This document shows positions 52,484 through 60,588 of a stretch of DNA of 60,588 nt, in pieces; within the stretch, counting starts at the first letter, position 1, and the number at the start of each line of letters is the position of its first letter. Source of the stretch: Paracoccaceae bacterium (GTDB lineage Bacteria > Pseudomonadota > Alphaproteobacteria > Rhodobacterales > Rhodobacteraceae). Made by a program: the position numbers and the translations under genes. The stretch is taken from assembly GCA_029242355.1 (NCBI GenBank), contig JAQWUC010000068.1, forward strand, positions 119,797 through 180,384, in the 5' to 3' direction. Below the pieces are notes generated by a model. It ran no database searches, was not told the DNA's origin, and saw only the letters and a program-made list of their open reading frames with translations.

Positions 52484-53281
52484 CTAAATGTTAATTGATA
52501 ACATTTCTAATGCAATTTTATGCACTAATTCATCACCGCAAGCCAGTACCCGACCTCCGTTCGTTGCAGGACCACCTTTCCAATCAGTCATTATACCACC
52601 CGCAGCCTCAATTACCGCTATTGGCGCCTGAACATCATAAGATTTCAACCCAGCTTCAACCACAATATCCAAATGACCAGTAGCCAAAAGCGCGTAAGCA
52701 TAGGCATCCATTCCATAACGACAAAGCTTTACCTTTGATGCAACACCTTCAAAGGCTTTTCTCTCAAACTCTGTTCCAATCTCTGGAAACGTGCTAGATA
52801 GAAAAGCCTTGCTAAGGCTCCCGCATTTCCTAGCAATTGATTCAGTTGAAAAGCCCTTACACGTATAATCTGAAACGCCAAGTCCTCCAACAAAAAATTC
52901 TTTTGTAAATGGTTGGTATATAACGCCCAATATTGGAACACTATTCTGTGAAAGAGAAACTAAAACGGTCCAAACCGGTATTCCACTTATAAAAGCACGG
53001 GTGCCATCGATGGGATCTAAAACCCAAGTAAAGTCACTTGAACCCTCGGAAACTCCTCGTTCCTCGCCTAATATCGTATCATCAGGTCTTATTTGCTGTA
53101 TATATGATCTCATTTTATCTTCAGAAGCAATATCTGCTTCAGTTACGGGATCAAATATGTCAGAGCCTTTAGTATCGACTCTTAAATTAGGGTGTCGAAA
53201 ATAGCTTAATGCCTCTTCACCTCCTAACAAGGCTATTTTTTTTGCCAAGCTTATAAAATTTAATTTTTCTTGTTCCTTCAT
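52484..53281 (-). CDS. Inositol-monophosphatase family phosphatase, histidinol-phosphatase (HisN)-like
   Basis: A 265-residue metal-dependent phosphatase with EERG (near 74), the signature WVLDPIDGTRAFISGIPVW (near 86) and SYDVQAPIAVIEAAGG (near 220). The TRAFISG variant is typical of the HisN branch of the family, which dephosphorylates histidinol phosphate. Inositol-1-phosphatase and other sugar phosphatases remain possible. It lies downstream of typA on the same strand, 59 bases apart, without other his genes. Confidence 0.8.
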   Translation of the reverse strand: MKEQEKLNFISLAKKIALLGGEEALSYFRHPNLRVDTKGSDIFDPVTEADIASEDKMRSYIQQIRPDDTILGEERGVSEGSSDFTWVLDPIDGTRAFISGIPVWTVLVSLSQNSVPILGVIYQPFTKEFFVGGLGVSDYTCKGFSTESIARKCGSLSKAFLSSTFPEIGTEFERKAFEGVASKVKLCRYGMDAYAYALLATGHLDIVVEAGLKSYDVQAPIAVIEAAGGIMTDWKGGPATNGGRVLACGDELVHKIALEMLSINI

Positions 53282-53340
53282 CTTGGGCCTTTCCCAAAAT
53301 TAAAAAAGTGATTTCGCGCAGGATAAAAGGCAGTTGTTTT

Positions 53341-55158
53341 CTAGCTAGCGATTTTTTGACTTCTTTTTCGCTCGTGTGGATCTAATAGCCGTTTGCGTAG
53401 TCTTATACTATTCGGCGTAACTTCAACCAACTCGTCATCATCAATATACGCTATTGCTTGCTCTAGAGAAAATCTAGTAGGGGTTGTTAGCCTAACTGCC
53501 TCATCTGTTCCCGACGCTCGAACATTTGTAAGCTTTTTACCTTTTAAAGGGTTGACTTCTAAATCATTATCCCTTGTATGTTCACCGATTATCATACCCT
53601 TATAAACGTCCTCACCAGCACCAATAAAAAATCGCCCTCGATCTTCCAAATTAAAAATAGCATATGCGACTGAGTTTCCTTTTTCCATAGAAATAAGAAC
53701 TCCTTGTCTTCTTCCAGGAATCGAGCCCTTGAGGGGTTCCCACGAGTTAAAAACTCGATTCAATATGCCTGTACCGCGAGTATCAGTCATGAACTCGCCA
53801 TGATAGCCGATTAAACCTCTAGAGGGGACTAAAGACACAATTCGAGTCTTCCCTGATCCAGACGATTTCATCTCCACTAACTCTCCTTTTCTTGAAGATA
53901 ATTTCTCAATAACTGAGCCAGAAAACTCATCATCTACATCAATAGTTACTTCTTCGACAGGTTCATTTTTTATTCCATCTATCTCTTGATAGACAACTCT
54001 CGGGCGGGAAATAGAAAGTTCAAAACCTTCACGTCGCATATTCTCAATCAGGACGCCCATCTGTAATTCGCCTCGCCCCGAAACATCGAAAGCCTCTCCA
54101 CCTGGCGTGTCAGAGACTTTTATCGCCACATTACTGTCACATTCTTTCAGGAGACGATCCCTAATTACCCGGCTTTGTACCTTTTTTCCATCTCTTCCAG
54201 CTAAAGGGCTGTCGTTTATTCCGAACGTAACGGTTATGGTTGGAGGATCAATTGGTTGTGATGGTATTGGCTCAACTACGCTTGGATCTGCAATAGTATC
54301 TGCAACCGTGGCCTTACTCATGCCAGCTATTGACACAATATCACCAGCCTTAGCGATATCAATTGCTTGCTGATTTAGTCCACGAAAAGCAAGGATTTTA
54401 CTTACACGAAAACTCTCAATAATATTACCATCCCTACCAATAGCCCGTAAACTTTGTCCCGTCTTCAACGTTCCACTCTCGATTCGACCAGTTAATATTC
54501 TACCTAAAAAACTATCTCCGCCTAATGTAGTTGCAAGCATTTTAAATTGAGCTGATCGTTCCCCTACCTGAATTGGGGCTGGGACATGTTTTCCTATTAA
54601 ATTAAAAAGAGAGTCTAAAGTTTTTCTTGGCCCGGTCAATGTATCATCGGCCCAACCCGATCTTCCTGACGCATATAAAACAGGAAAGTCTAACTGTTCA
54701 TCCTCAGCACCTAAATTAGCAAACAAATCAAATACCTCATTTAACGCCCGGTCTGGTTCTGCCTCTTGTTTGTCTACCTTATTAAGTACAACTATCGGCT
54801 TTAAACCCAATGCCAGAGCCTTGGAAGTTACAAACTTAGTTTGTGGCATTGGGCCCTCAGCAGCATCAACGAGTAATACCACCCCATCGACCATAGATAG
54901 AATTCTTTCCACTTCTCCACCAAAATCTGCGTGCCCAGGAGTGTCCACAATATTGTAACGGATATCTTTCCAAACAACGGATGTCGCTTTAGCAAGAATG
55001 GTAATTCCTCTTTCGCGCTCAAGATCATTACTATCCATTGCACGATCAACAGTTGCTTGATTTTCTCTGAATTCGCCCGACTGCTTTAGTAGCTCGTCAA
55101 CCAAAGTTGTTTTACCGTGGTCAACATGAGCGATTATCGCAATGTTTCTAAGATCCAT
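53341..55158 (-). CDS. typA: Translational GTPase TypA/BipA
   Basis: The 605-residue GTPase has G1 AHVDHGKTT (10-18), the switch region RERGITI, G3 DTPGHADFGGEV and G4 NKVDK, then the EF-G-like domains and the TypA-specific C-terminal domain (SRGLIGYHGEFMTDTRGTG). It binds the ribosome and supports 50S assembly, especially under cold or stress. The length is normal for the family. It is divergent from the quinone oxidoreductase gene. Confidence 0.96.
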   Translation of the reverse strand: MDLRNIAIIAHVDHGKTTLVDELLKQSGEFRENQATVDRAMDSNDLERERGITILAKATSVVWKDIRYNIVDTPGHADFGGEVERILSMVDGVVLLVDAAEGPMPQTKFVTSKALALGLKPIVVLNKVDKQEAEPDRALNEVFDLFANLGAEDEQLDFPVLYASGRSGWADDTLTGPRKTLDSLFNLIGKHVPAPIQVGERSAQFKMLATTLGGDSFLGRILTGRIESGTLKTGQSLRAIGRDGNIIESFRVSKILAFRGLNQQAIDIAKAGDIVSIAGMSKATVADTIADPSVVEPIPSQPIDPPTITVTFGINDSPLAGRDGKKVQSRVIRDRLLKECDSNVAIKVSDTPGGEAFDVSGRGELQMGVLIENMRREGFELSISRPRVVYQEIDGIKNEPVEEVTIDVDDEFSGSVIEKLSSRKGELVEMKSSGSGKTRIVSLVPSRGLIGYHGEFMTDTRGTGILNRVFNSWEPLKGSIPGRRQGVLISMEKGNSVAYAIFNLEDRGRFFIGAGEDVYKGMIIGEHTRDNDLEVNPLKGKKLTNVRASGTDEAVRLTTPTRFSLEQAIAYIDDDELVEVTPNSIRLRKRLLDPHERKRSQKIAS

Positions 55159-55286
55159 TTCCGTTCCTACTGTAAGTGAAAGATATTTATTATTTCTCCC
55201 ATACTTGCACCTGCCCCAAAAGGCAAGTAATTTGGTGGTGCATAGATATTTGATTTCTGAGAAAAACCTTGAAGGGAAATTGCTAC

Positions 55287-56270
55287 ATGAGGAGTATGGT
55301 GCTAAACTCGCTTAATGGGAATTTAAATCTGGTTGATCTTCCAAAACCAGCTTGTAACCCTGATGAAGTATTAATTCGAGTTTTAGCGACAAGCCTAAAT
55401 TTTGCAGATACACTGTTAATTTCAGGAAAATATCAAGAAAAACCAAAGTTGCCCTTTGCGCCTGGAATGGAAGTCTGCGGAATAATTGAAACGTGTGGAG
55501 ATAGTGTCTTTGATTTTAAAGTAGGCGAAAGGATAGTTGCATACGTAGGTTTTGGCGGATTAACCGAATTTGTTACAGCCAAAAAACATCTTTGTTTTCA
55601 AATACCAGGCACCATACCTAGTGAGAAAGCCGCTTCCCTACTCATAGCGTACGGCAGCACTGAACTTGCGTTAAACTATAAAGCAAAATTACAAAAAGAT
55701 GAAGTCCTTTTGGTATTCGGAGCATCAGGGGGCGTAGGTCTCTCTGCATTGCAAATAGGTAAGGCTATGGGTGCTTTTGTAATTGCAGTCGCACGAGGAA
55801 AAAATAAATGTTTGACAGCAAAAAGAATGGGTGCAGATCTAATTTTTGACAGCAGTACCGTTGATTTAAAAAAGGAACTGAAAGCACTAGATAAGTTAGA
55901 TGTTGTTTTTGATCCAATTGGGGGTTCGCAGTTTAATGATGCTCTATCGGCGGCAACCCCAGAAACAAGAATACTCCCTATAGGCTTTGCCAGCGGCGAA
56001 ATCCCAAATATCCCAGCGAACATTATAATGGTTAAAAATGTTACATTGATTGGCTTTCAAATTGGAACTTATAAAACATTTAAACCAGAAGTTCTTAAAG
56101 CATGTTTTAACCGCTTGTTGAAAATGTGGTCTGCGAATATTATTGATCCACAAATCACCGAGGTCTTCCCCCTAGACCGTGCCAACCAAGCGCTCGACAT
56201 GATCAAAAATAGACAAGCTACCGGTAAAGTTATTGTAACTCCATGGAATCAGGACCGACTTAAAATGTGA
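55287..56270 (+). CDS. NADPH:quinone oxidoreductase-like (medium-chain dehydrogenase)
   Basis: A 327-residue MDR protein without the catalytic or structural zinc cysteines, which places it in the quinone oxidoreductase group. GASGGVGLSALQIGKAMGA near 150 binds the nucleotide, and FAPGMEVCGIIE near residue 63 is typical of the catalytic domain. It reduces quinones or other enones with NADPH. AAGGGA precedes the ATG at 55287. A TTG at 55269 and an ATG at 55296 are alternatives. The last 22 bases overlap the 3' end of tesA on the other strand. Confidence 0.85.
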   Translation: MRSMVLNSLNGNLNLVDLPKPACNPDEVLIRVLATSLNFADTLLISGKYQEKPKLPFAPGMEVCGIIETCGDSVFDFKVGERIVAYVGFGGLTEFVTAKKHLCFQIPGTIPSEKAASLLIAYGSTELALNYKAKLQKDEVLLVFGASGGVGLSALQIGKAMGAFVIAVARGKNKCLTAKRMGADLIFDSSTVDLKKELKALDKLDVVFDPIGGSQFNDALSAATPETRILPIGFASGEIPNIPANIIMVKNVTLIGFQIGTYKTFKPEVLKACFNRLLKMWSANIIDPQITEVFPLDRANQALDMIKNRQATGKVIVTPWNQDRLKM

Positions 56271-56935
56271 TCAAGAAATTCCTGAAAGGTGGGGTAAAAA
56301 TCATCAACGATTTTCTTAACACCATCCTTGTTAGGATGTATTCCATCATTTTGCATTAAGGACAAGAAAAGTGGTATATTGTCTTGGTCCAACGCAGCAA
56401 AAAAATTAGCGTAATAAAATAGATCAAATTCAGTTTGTAAACGACTATAGATTTGATCAAACTCTTTTTTAAAGGTAGATCCAAAATTTGTTGATGCTGT
56501 CATACCAACAAGTAGAACAGGCACTCCATTTTTTTTTGCTATAGTTATCATATTCTTTAAATTTTCATACGAAAGATCGGGGGAAATACCTCGGAGTAAA
56601 TCGTTTCCTCCCAATATTAGTATCACGCCGCTCACTTCAGACGAAATACTCCACTCGAATCGTGCAAGTCCACCGGCAGTCGTATCTCCTGAAACTCCCA
56701 AATTTAATAATTCCACTGGATAATTATTGTCTAGAATACGGTCCTGCAATTGTGAAACCAAGTTATCAGACGGTAACAACCCAAAACCTTGAGTAAGACT
56801 ATCTCCTAAAATAGCTACCTTAGCAACGTTATTCACTTGACTAAAAGTAACATTGCTGGTTAGTGAAAACGTTAACAGATTTAAGACAAGAGATAAAATT
56901 AAAAAGATACTTGTCTTTATAGATCTCCCACACAT
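56249..56935 (-). CDS. tesA: SGNH arylesterase/thioesterase TesA-like
   Basis: An exported GDSL hydrolase of 228 residues. Ser lies in AILGDSLTQGFGL, the SGNH blocks continue with LGGNDLLRG, and the catalytic Asp and His are in DGIHPNKDG. The hydrophobic segment (about 6-30) is a signal peptide or anchor. It cleaves short esters or thioesters in the periplasm. Starts at 56935 or 56950 both leave room for the divergent ABC gene at 56979, and no clear ribosome binding site decides. The tesA-ABC ATPase-permease grouping corresponds to tesA-ybbA-ybbP in other bacteria. Confidence 0.85.
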   Translation of the reverse strand: MCGRSIKTSIFLILSLVLNLLTFSLTSNVTFSQVNNVAKVAILGDSLTQGFGLLPSDNLVSQLQDRILDNNYPVELLNLGVSGDTTAGGLARFEWSISSEVSGVILILGGNDLLRGISPDLSYENLKNMITIAKKNGVPVLLVGMTASTNFGSTFKKEFDQIYSRLQTEFDLFYYANFFAALDQDNIPLFLSLMQNDGIHPNKDGVKKIVDDFYPTFQEFLDHILSRS

Positions 56936-56978
56936 ATTGTTTGAAATCATCAACGAACAAAGCGAAACTATCTTCTTT

Positions 56979-57665
56979 ATGCCAAACCCTTTTCTCGAAC
57001 TTTCAAACATAAACCTATCCCTCAAAAGCAAAGCTGGATTAATAAAAATTTTAAATGACGTAAACTTAAGAGTTTTGCAAGGAGAAGCTGTAGCTTTAGT
57101 TGGTCCATCAGGCTCAGGAAAGTCTTCTCTTTTAATGCTGATGGGTGGATTAGAACGACCATCTACTGGTCAAATACACATTTTAAATTATGAAATAAGT
57201 AAGTTAAGCCAGTCTGCTATGACAAATTTCCGAAGGGACATGATTGGTGTCATATTTCAATCTTTTCATCTAATCCCGACAATGACAGCACTTGAGAACG
57301 TAATGATCCCATTAGAAATTATGAAATCAAATAATATTTTTGAAAAGAGCAAGGAGTCTTTAAGAAAAGTTGGCTTGATTGACAGAACGTCTCACTACCC
57401 AGGAGAATTATCTGGAGGAGAACAACAGAGAGTTGCCCTCGCACGAGCTTTAGTCACTAAACCTAAACTAATCCTGGCGGATGAACCAACAGGAAACTTA
57501 GATAAAGACTCGGGCGACATAGTTACAAATTTGCTATTTGAATTAAAAGATGAAGTAGGATCAACCATGGTCATAGTAACCCACTCTGAAGAGTTGGCTA
57601 GCAAATGCGATAGAAAGATATTCATCAACGATGGCCAATTAACTAACGAATCTATCTTTAGATAA
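56979..57665 (+). CDS. ABC transporter ATPase, YbbA/LolD-like
   Basis: A 228-residue ATPase of the MacB/LolD type with Walker A GPSGSGKSSL, Q-loop FQSFHLIPTM, signature LSGGEQQRVALARAL, Walker [14 protein letters not shown] and switch VTHSE. The start MPNPFLELSNINLSL is chosen because the frame upstream lacks ABC homology and overlaps tesA. It pairs with the FtsX-like permease 21 bases downstream. By analogy with YbbA-YbbP it works with TesA, but the substrate is unknown. Confidence 0.88.
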   Translation: MPNPFLELSNINLSLKSKAGLIKILNDVNLRVLQGEAVALVGPSGSGKSSLLMLMGGLERPSTGQIHILNYEISKLSQSAMTNFRRDMIGVIFQSFHLIPTMTALENVMIPLEIMKSNNIFEKSKESLRKVGLIDRTSHYPGELSGGEQQRVALARALVTKPKLILADEPTGNLDKDSGDIVTNLLFELKDEVGSTMVIVTHSEELASKCDRKIFINDGQLTNESIFR

Positions 57666-57686
57666 ATTCATCGATGGGATCTAACA

Positions 57687-60215
57687 ATGGAATTTGTAGT
57701 AAAAATTGCCAAGAGAGAAATTCGGGGTGGAATAAAAGGTTTCCGCATATTTATGATTTGTCTAGCACTTGGTTCGATGGCACTTGCAGCTATAAGCTCA
57801 ATGAAAAAATCCATCGACGTGGGCTTAGACGAAAAAGGAATTGAAGTTCTCGGCGGTGATGCATCAATTAAAATAACTTATCGCTTTGCTACTGAACAAG
57901 AACTCGATTTCATCAAAATGAACTCTTCGTCATTCACCGAGACAACAGATTTCAGGTCAATGGCTGCAATTCTTAAGGATGATACAGTTTTGGATAGTAC
58001 ATTAATCCAAGTAAAAGGAATTGACGGTAATTACCCGCTTTACGGTAAAATTAAACTGCAGCCAGATATTTCCCTCACTAATGCCCTGGACGAACGTGAA
58101 GGCACCTTTGGCGTTATAGTAAGTCAATCCCTACTAACAAGATTAGATCTAGCAATTGGAAACAAAATAAGAATAGGTGATAATTCTTTTGAAATCCGCG
58201 CACAATTAATTAAAGAACCTGACGCTGGAAGCAACACATTCTCCTTTGCGCCAAAAGTGCTCGCATATAATTCAGGACTCATTAATAGTGGATTGCTAGG
58301 ACTAGGAACAATGTTTGACACTGAATACAAATTAGTTTCGCCTGACATCGATATAGAAAGAGTTAAACAGGCTACTAAGAAGCTTTTTAAGGAAAGTGGG
58401 ATGAGGTGGAGAGACAGCCAAAATGCAACGCCTGGTATCGATAGATTTGTTGATAGATTAACATCTTTTTTGTTATTAATTGGAATGGCAGGTATGGCGA
58501 TCGGTGGAATTGGGGTAGCTTTGTCAGTTACCGTTTACCTGGAAACGAAAAGCGTAACAATCGCGACCTTTAAAACCTTAGGCGCTAAAGATTCAACGAT
58601 TTTCAGTGTTTATTTTTTAATTATTATTTTACTTGCAATTGGGGGTTCTACAATTGGTGCTTTACTTGGAGCATTTGTCCCAATTGTGCTTGAACCATTC
58701 ATTAGTCCAAGATTTCCTATACCCATCACCTTTGGTTTTTACGTCCAACCCATACTTAGTGCGATCTTTTACGGTGTTCTAACGGCTATACTATTCTCCC
58801 TATGGCCTCTAGGTCAAATGCTTAAAAATAGTATCGCCAACTTAATAAGAAATTTTACTAATGCAACAAGAGTAACTCCCGATAGAATCTATCAAATACT
58901 TACTGGAATGACCTTATTACTAATTGTCCTATCCTTCTCCCTAAGATCACCAAAACCTCTTATATCGATTAGCGTGTTTTGTGGTATAGGAATTTCCCTT
59001 ATCGCCCTAGTTATAATGGCTCGATGTATAAAAGTCATATGCGCGATACTTGCAGGGCGAAAGATTTTCAAAAAGAGTCTTAAAACACATCTTGCACTCT
59101 CATCCCTTGGGGGACCTAATAATGAAATAACACTCACAATGCTGTCTGTTGGATTAGGGCTTATCGTATTGGCGACCATTGGGCAGATAGACAATAATTT
59201 GCGAAGCAATATCGATAACGATCTTACTGAACGAGCCCCAACCTTTTTTTTAATCGACATTCAAGACTCACAATTACAACCACTGAAGAACTTAATGCTC
59301 GATTCTGGATACGTGTCAGAGTTTTCTACAGCCCCGATGCTTAGAGGAGTAATCTCTCATATAAACGGTATTCCAGCAAAACAGTTTGTAGGAGATCATT
59401 GGGCAATACGTGGAGATCGAGGTTTAACTTATTCTAAATCGATTCCTCAAAACAGTACTATCATAGATGGTGATTGGTGGGCATCCGATTATGATGGTGA
59501 CCCGTTGATCAGTTTTGCACATAATGAAGCATCAGAAATGGGACTATCACTTGGTGATAAAATTACAGTGAATGTTTTGGGTCGAGACTTAACTGGTACA
59601 ATACAGAACTTTAGAGATGTAAATTTTGCAACAATGCGTATTAATTTTCTCATGGTGTTCAACCCCCATGCACTAGAGTTGGCTCCTCATTCACACATAG
59701 GAACAATTTACTCAGACCAGAACTATGAAGCAACTTTATTAAAAAGTATATCACACAATTATCCCAATGTTACAGCAATTTCTATGCACGATACTCTTTC
59801 TCAAGTATCTGAAACACTTGCAACGATTACAACAATCTCCAGATGGAGTTCTGTTATCACTATCTTGATAGGCCTGGTTGTTTTAGTCGGTGTAGCGATA
59901 GCCACTGAAAAAAAACGTACTTATGAAGCTTGTTTACTAAAAACACTGGGCGCATCCAACACTCAAATATTAACCAGTTTTGCTTTACGCTCGCTCATTA
60001 TTGGGGCCGGAGCTGGTTTGATGGCTATAACAGTGTCAAATTTAGCTTCTTGGGGCATAATCTCTGGCTTTATGAATTCACGCTTTAGTATTGACCTCAT
60101 CGATGCATCAATCATCATTTTAGTTGGAATTATAACAAATACGATTGCAGGACTTTTTTTTGCTCAGAGGCCGCTATCTGCCAGTATATCACAAACGCTA
60201 CGACACAAAGAATAA
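57687..60215 (+). CDS. FtsX-like ABC permease, YbbP-like
   Basis: An 842-residue inner-membrane protein with an N-terminal helix (about 20-38), a periplasmic domain to about 250, three helices (about 255-375) of the first FtsX module, two central helices (about 400-450), a second periplasmic domain (about 500-715) and three last helices. This is the YbbP layout. Together with the ATPase it should extract or release an envelope component. It is the second two-module FtsX permease in the window, but its sequence differs from that at 43207. Confidence 0.87.
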   Translation: MEFVVKIAKREIRGGIKGFRIFMICLALGSMALAAISSMKKSIDVGLDEKGIEVLGGDASIKITYRFATEQELDFIKMNSSSFTETTDFRSMAAILKDDTVLDSTLIQVKGIDGNYPLYGKIKLQPDISLTNALDEREGTFGVIVSQSLLTRLDLAIGNKIRIGDNSFEIRAQLIKEPDAGSNTFSFAPKVLAYNSGLINSGLLGLGTMFDTEYKLVSPDIDIERVKQATKKLFKESGMRWRDSQNATPGIDRFVDRLTSFLLLIGMAGMAIGGIGVALSVTVYLETKSVTIATFKTLGAKDSTIFSVYFLIIILLAIGGSTIGALLGAFVPIVLEPFISPRFPIPITFGFYVQPILSAIFYGVLTAILFSLWPLGQMLKNSIANLIRNFTNATRVTPDRIYQILTGMTLLLIVLSFSLRSPKPLISISVFCGIGISLIALVIMARCIKVICAILAGRKIFKKSLKTHLALSSLGGPNNEITLTMLSVGLGLIVLATIGQIDNNLRSNIDNDLTERAPTFFLIDIQDSQLQPLKNLMLDSGYVSEFSTAPMLRGVISHINGIPAKQFVGDHWAIRGDRGLTYSKSIPQNSTIIDGDWWASDYDGDPLISFAHNEASEMGLSLGDKITVNVLGRDLTGTIQNFRDVNFATMRINFLMVFNPHALELAPHSHIGTIYSDQNYEATLLKSISHNYPNVTAISMHDTLSQVSETLATITTISRWSSVITILIGLVVLVGVAIATEKKRTYEACLLKTLGASNTQILTSFALRSLIIGAGAGLMAITVSNLASWGIISGFMNSRFSIDLIDASIIILVGIITNTIAGLFFAQRPLSASISQTLRHKE

Positions 60216-60242
60216 AAAAAAGATAAAAAAGATAAAAAGAGC

Positions 60243-60273
60243 TTGAAAAAATTAGCAGTAAGCACGATATACA
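60243..60273 (+). promoter_or_regulatory. Candidate promoter of the Bax-inhibitor-1 gene
   Basis: TTGAAA (60243-60248) and a TATACA-like -10 (60268-60273, 19-base spacer, or GATATA two bases earlier) precede the ATG at 60317. The region directly before it is A-rich with a repeated aaaaaagat unit. Confidence 0.35.
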
Positions 60274-60316
60274 TAAGAGGAATTATTTGTACTTAAAACT
60301 AAATAAGGAGAATTCG

Positions 60317-60588
60317 ATGGCTGATTATCAATCTGCTCGAGCTGCAGGCAGAACAGCGGATATTTCAAAAGATGCTGGGTTACAAGCTCATATGACCAAA
60401 GTTTATGGTCTAATGGCCGTAGCAATGGTAATAACCGGACTGGTAGCATATGCAGTTGGAACATCCCAAACTATGCTCGCAGCAATCTTTAATACACCGC
60501 TCAAGTGGGTTGTAATGTTCGCACCACTCGGTGTTGTGTTTCTGTTTGGAGCTAAAATTAACTCAATGAAATATGAAACCGCGCAACT
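60317..60588 (+). CDS. Bax inhibitor-1/YccA family membrane protein, cut by window edge
   Basis: The first 90 codons of a membrane protein. MADYQSARAAGRTADI, then VYGLMAVAMVITGLVAYAVG as first membrane helix and WVVMFAPLGVVFLFG as second, are typical of the BI-1/YccA family in alphaproteobacteria. These seven-helix proteins act as calcium leak channels or FtsH modulators in known cases. AAGGAG stands before the ATG. The rest lies beyond the window. Confidence 0.85.
   Translation, partial: MADYQSARAAGRTADISKDAGLQAHMTKVYGLMAVAMVITGLVAYAVGTSQTMLAAIFNTPLKWVVMFAPLGVVFLFGAKINSMKYETAQ

Noticed and set aside
53283-53297. TTGGG/CCCAA stem between typA and the HisN-like gene as terminator
   Set aside because: Only five base pairs and close to the ribosome binding site of the phosphatase gene; too weak.
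58892-59260. 122-residue open frame on the minus strand
   Set aside because: Antisense to the YbbP-like permease without homology.
60214-60242. A-rich repeated aaaaaagat units as a possible functional repeat
   Set aside because: Too short and simple; likely low-complexity sequence before the next promoter.
1-60588. CRISPR arrays, tRNA/rRNA genes, insertion sequences, prophage genes
   Set aside because: No repeat-spacer pattern, cloverleaf sequence, transposase or phage protein was seen on either strand.

Overview
The window looks like a chromosomal segment of a streamlined, low-GC marine alphaproteobacterium. The taxonomic call is inference. It rests on AT-rich, tightly packed genes, a run of alphaproteobacterial housekeeping genes (CarD, 7Fe ferredoxin FdxA, an S4-domain RNA-binding protein and a SUV3-like helicase in the order common in Rhodobacterales), and many importers for small organic nitrogen, sulfur and carbon compounds (HAAT/Liv, TAXI-TRAP and PotABCD types). 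I saw no tRNA, rRNA, CRISPR array, insertion sequence or prophage.

Region 1 (1-14.4 kb). The left edge cuts a ureohydrolase gene. Next come a haloacetate-dehalogenase-type hydrolase and a long minus-strand block: acyl-CoA ligase, LivG, LivH, LivM, substrate-binding protein, LivF, phenylacetate-CoA-ligase-like enzyme, then thiolase, HSD10-like SDR, isovaleryl-CoA-dehydrogenase-like enzyme and an AhpD-family protein. Together they suggest uptake of an organic acid or branched-chain compound, CoA activation and short-chain beta-oxidation.

Region 2 (13.4-22.3 kb). One minus-strand operon holds a TAXI-type TRAP binding protein, a fused TRAP permease, three sulfatases without signal peptides (two BetC-like, one divergent) and an agmatinase-family ureohydrolase. 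It reads as import of a sulfated small molecule followed by cytoplasmic desulfation. The substrate is unknown.

Region 3 (22.4-36.7 kb). A polyamine-type ABC importer (ATPase, binding protein, two permeases) precedes a class III aminotransferase, an SDR, a DadA-like FAD enzyme, a EutB-like dehydratase and a glycerate 2-kinase. Divergent to it lie diaminopropionate ammonia-lyase, an M24-family hydrolase and a EutA/maleate-isomerase-like protein. The set resembles ectoine or diamino-acid catabolism without matching a known gene order. The importer ATPase has no normal start codon and probably carries a one-base deletion.

Region 4 (36.7-46.7 kb). Mixed genes: MepA, a small exported protein whose signal-peptide codons form an intrinsic-terminator-like hairpin, a DCC protein, an HxlR regulator, a hydroxyisobutyrate-dehydrogenase-like enzyme, a PuuB-like oxidase, DUF2237, and an AttEFGH-like ABC/FtsX/lipocalin operon.

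Region 5 (46.7-60.6 kb). Housekeeping: CarD, FdxA, S4 protein (no canonical start codon), SUV3-like helicase, SCP2 protein behind a striking palindrome, lysophospholipase-like hydrolase, HisN-like phosphatase, TypA/BipA, quinone oxidoreductase, TesA with a divergent YbbA/YbbP-like ABC pair, and a Bax-inhibitor-1 gene cut by the right edge.

A recurring feature is a strong hairpin directly after each of the three solute-binding-protein genes, which probably sets how much binding protein is made relative to the membrane subunits.
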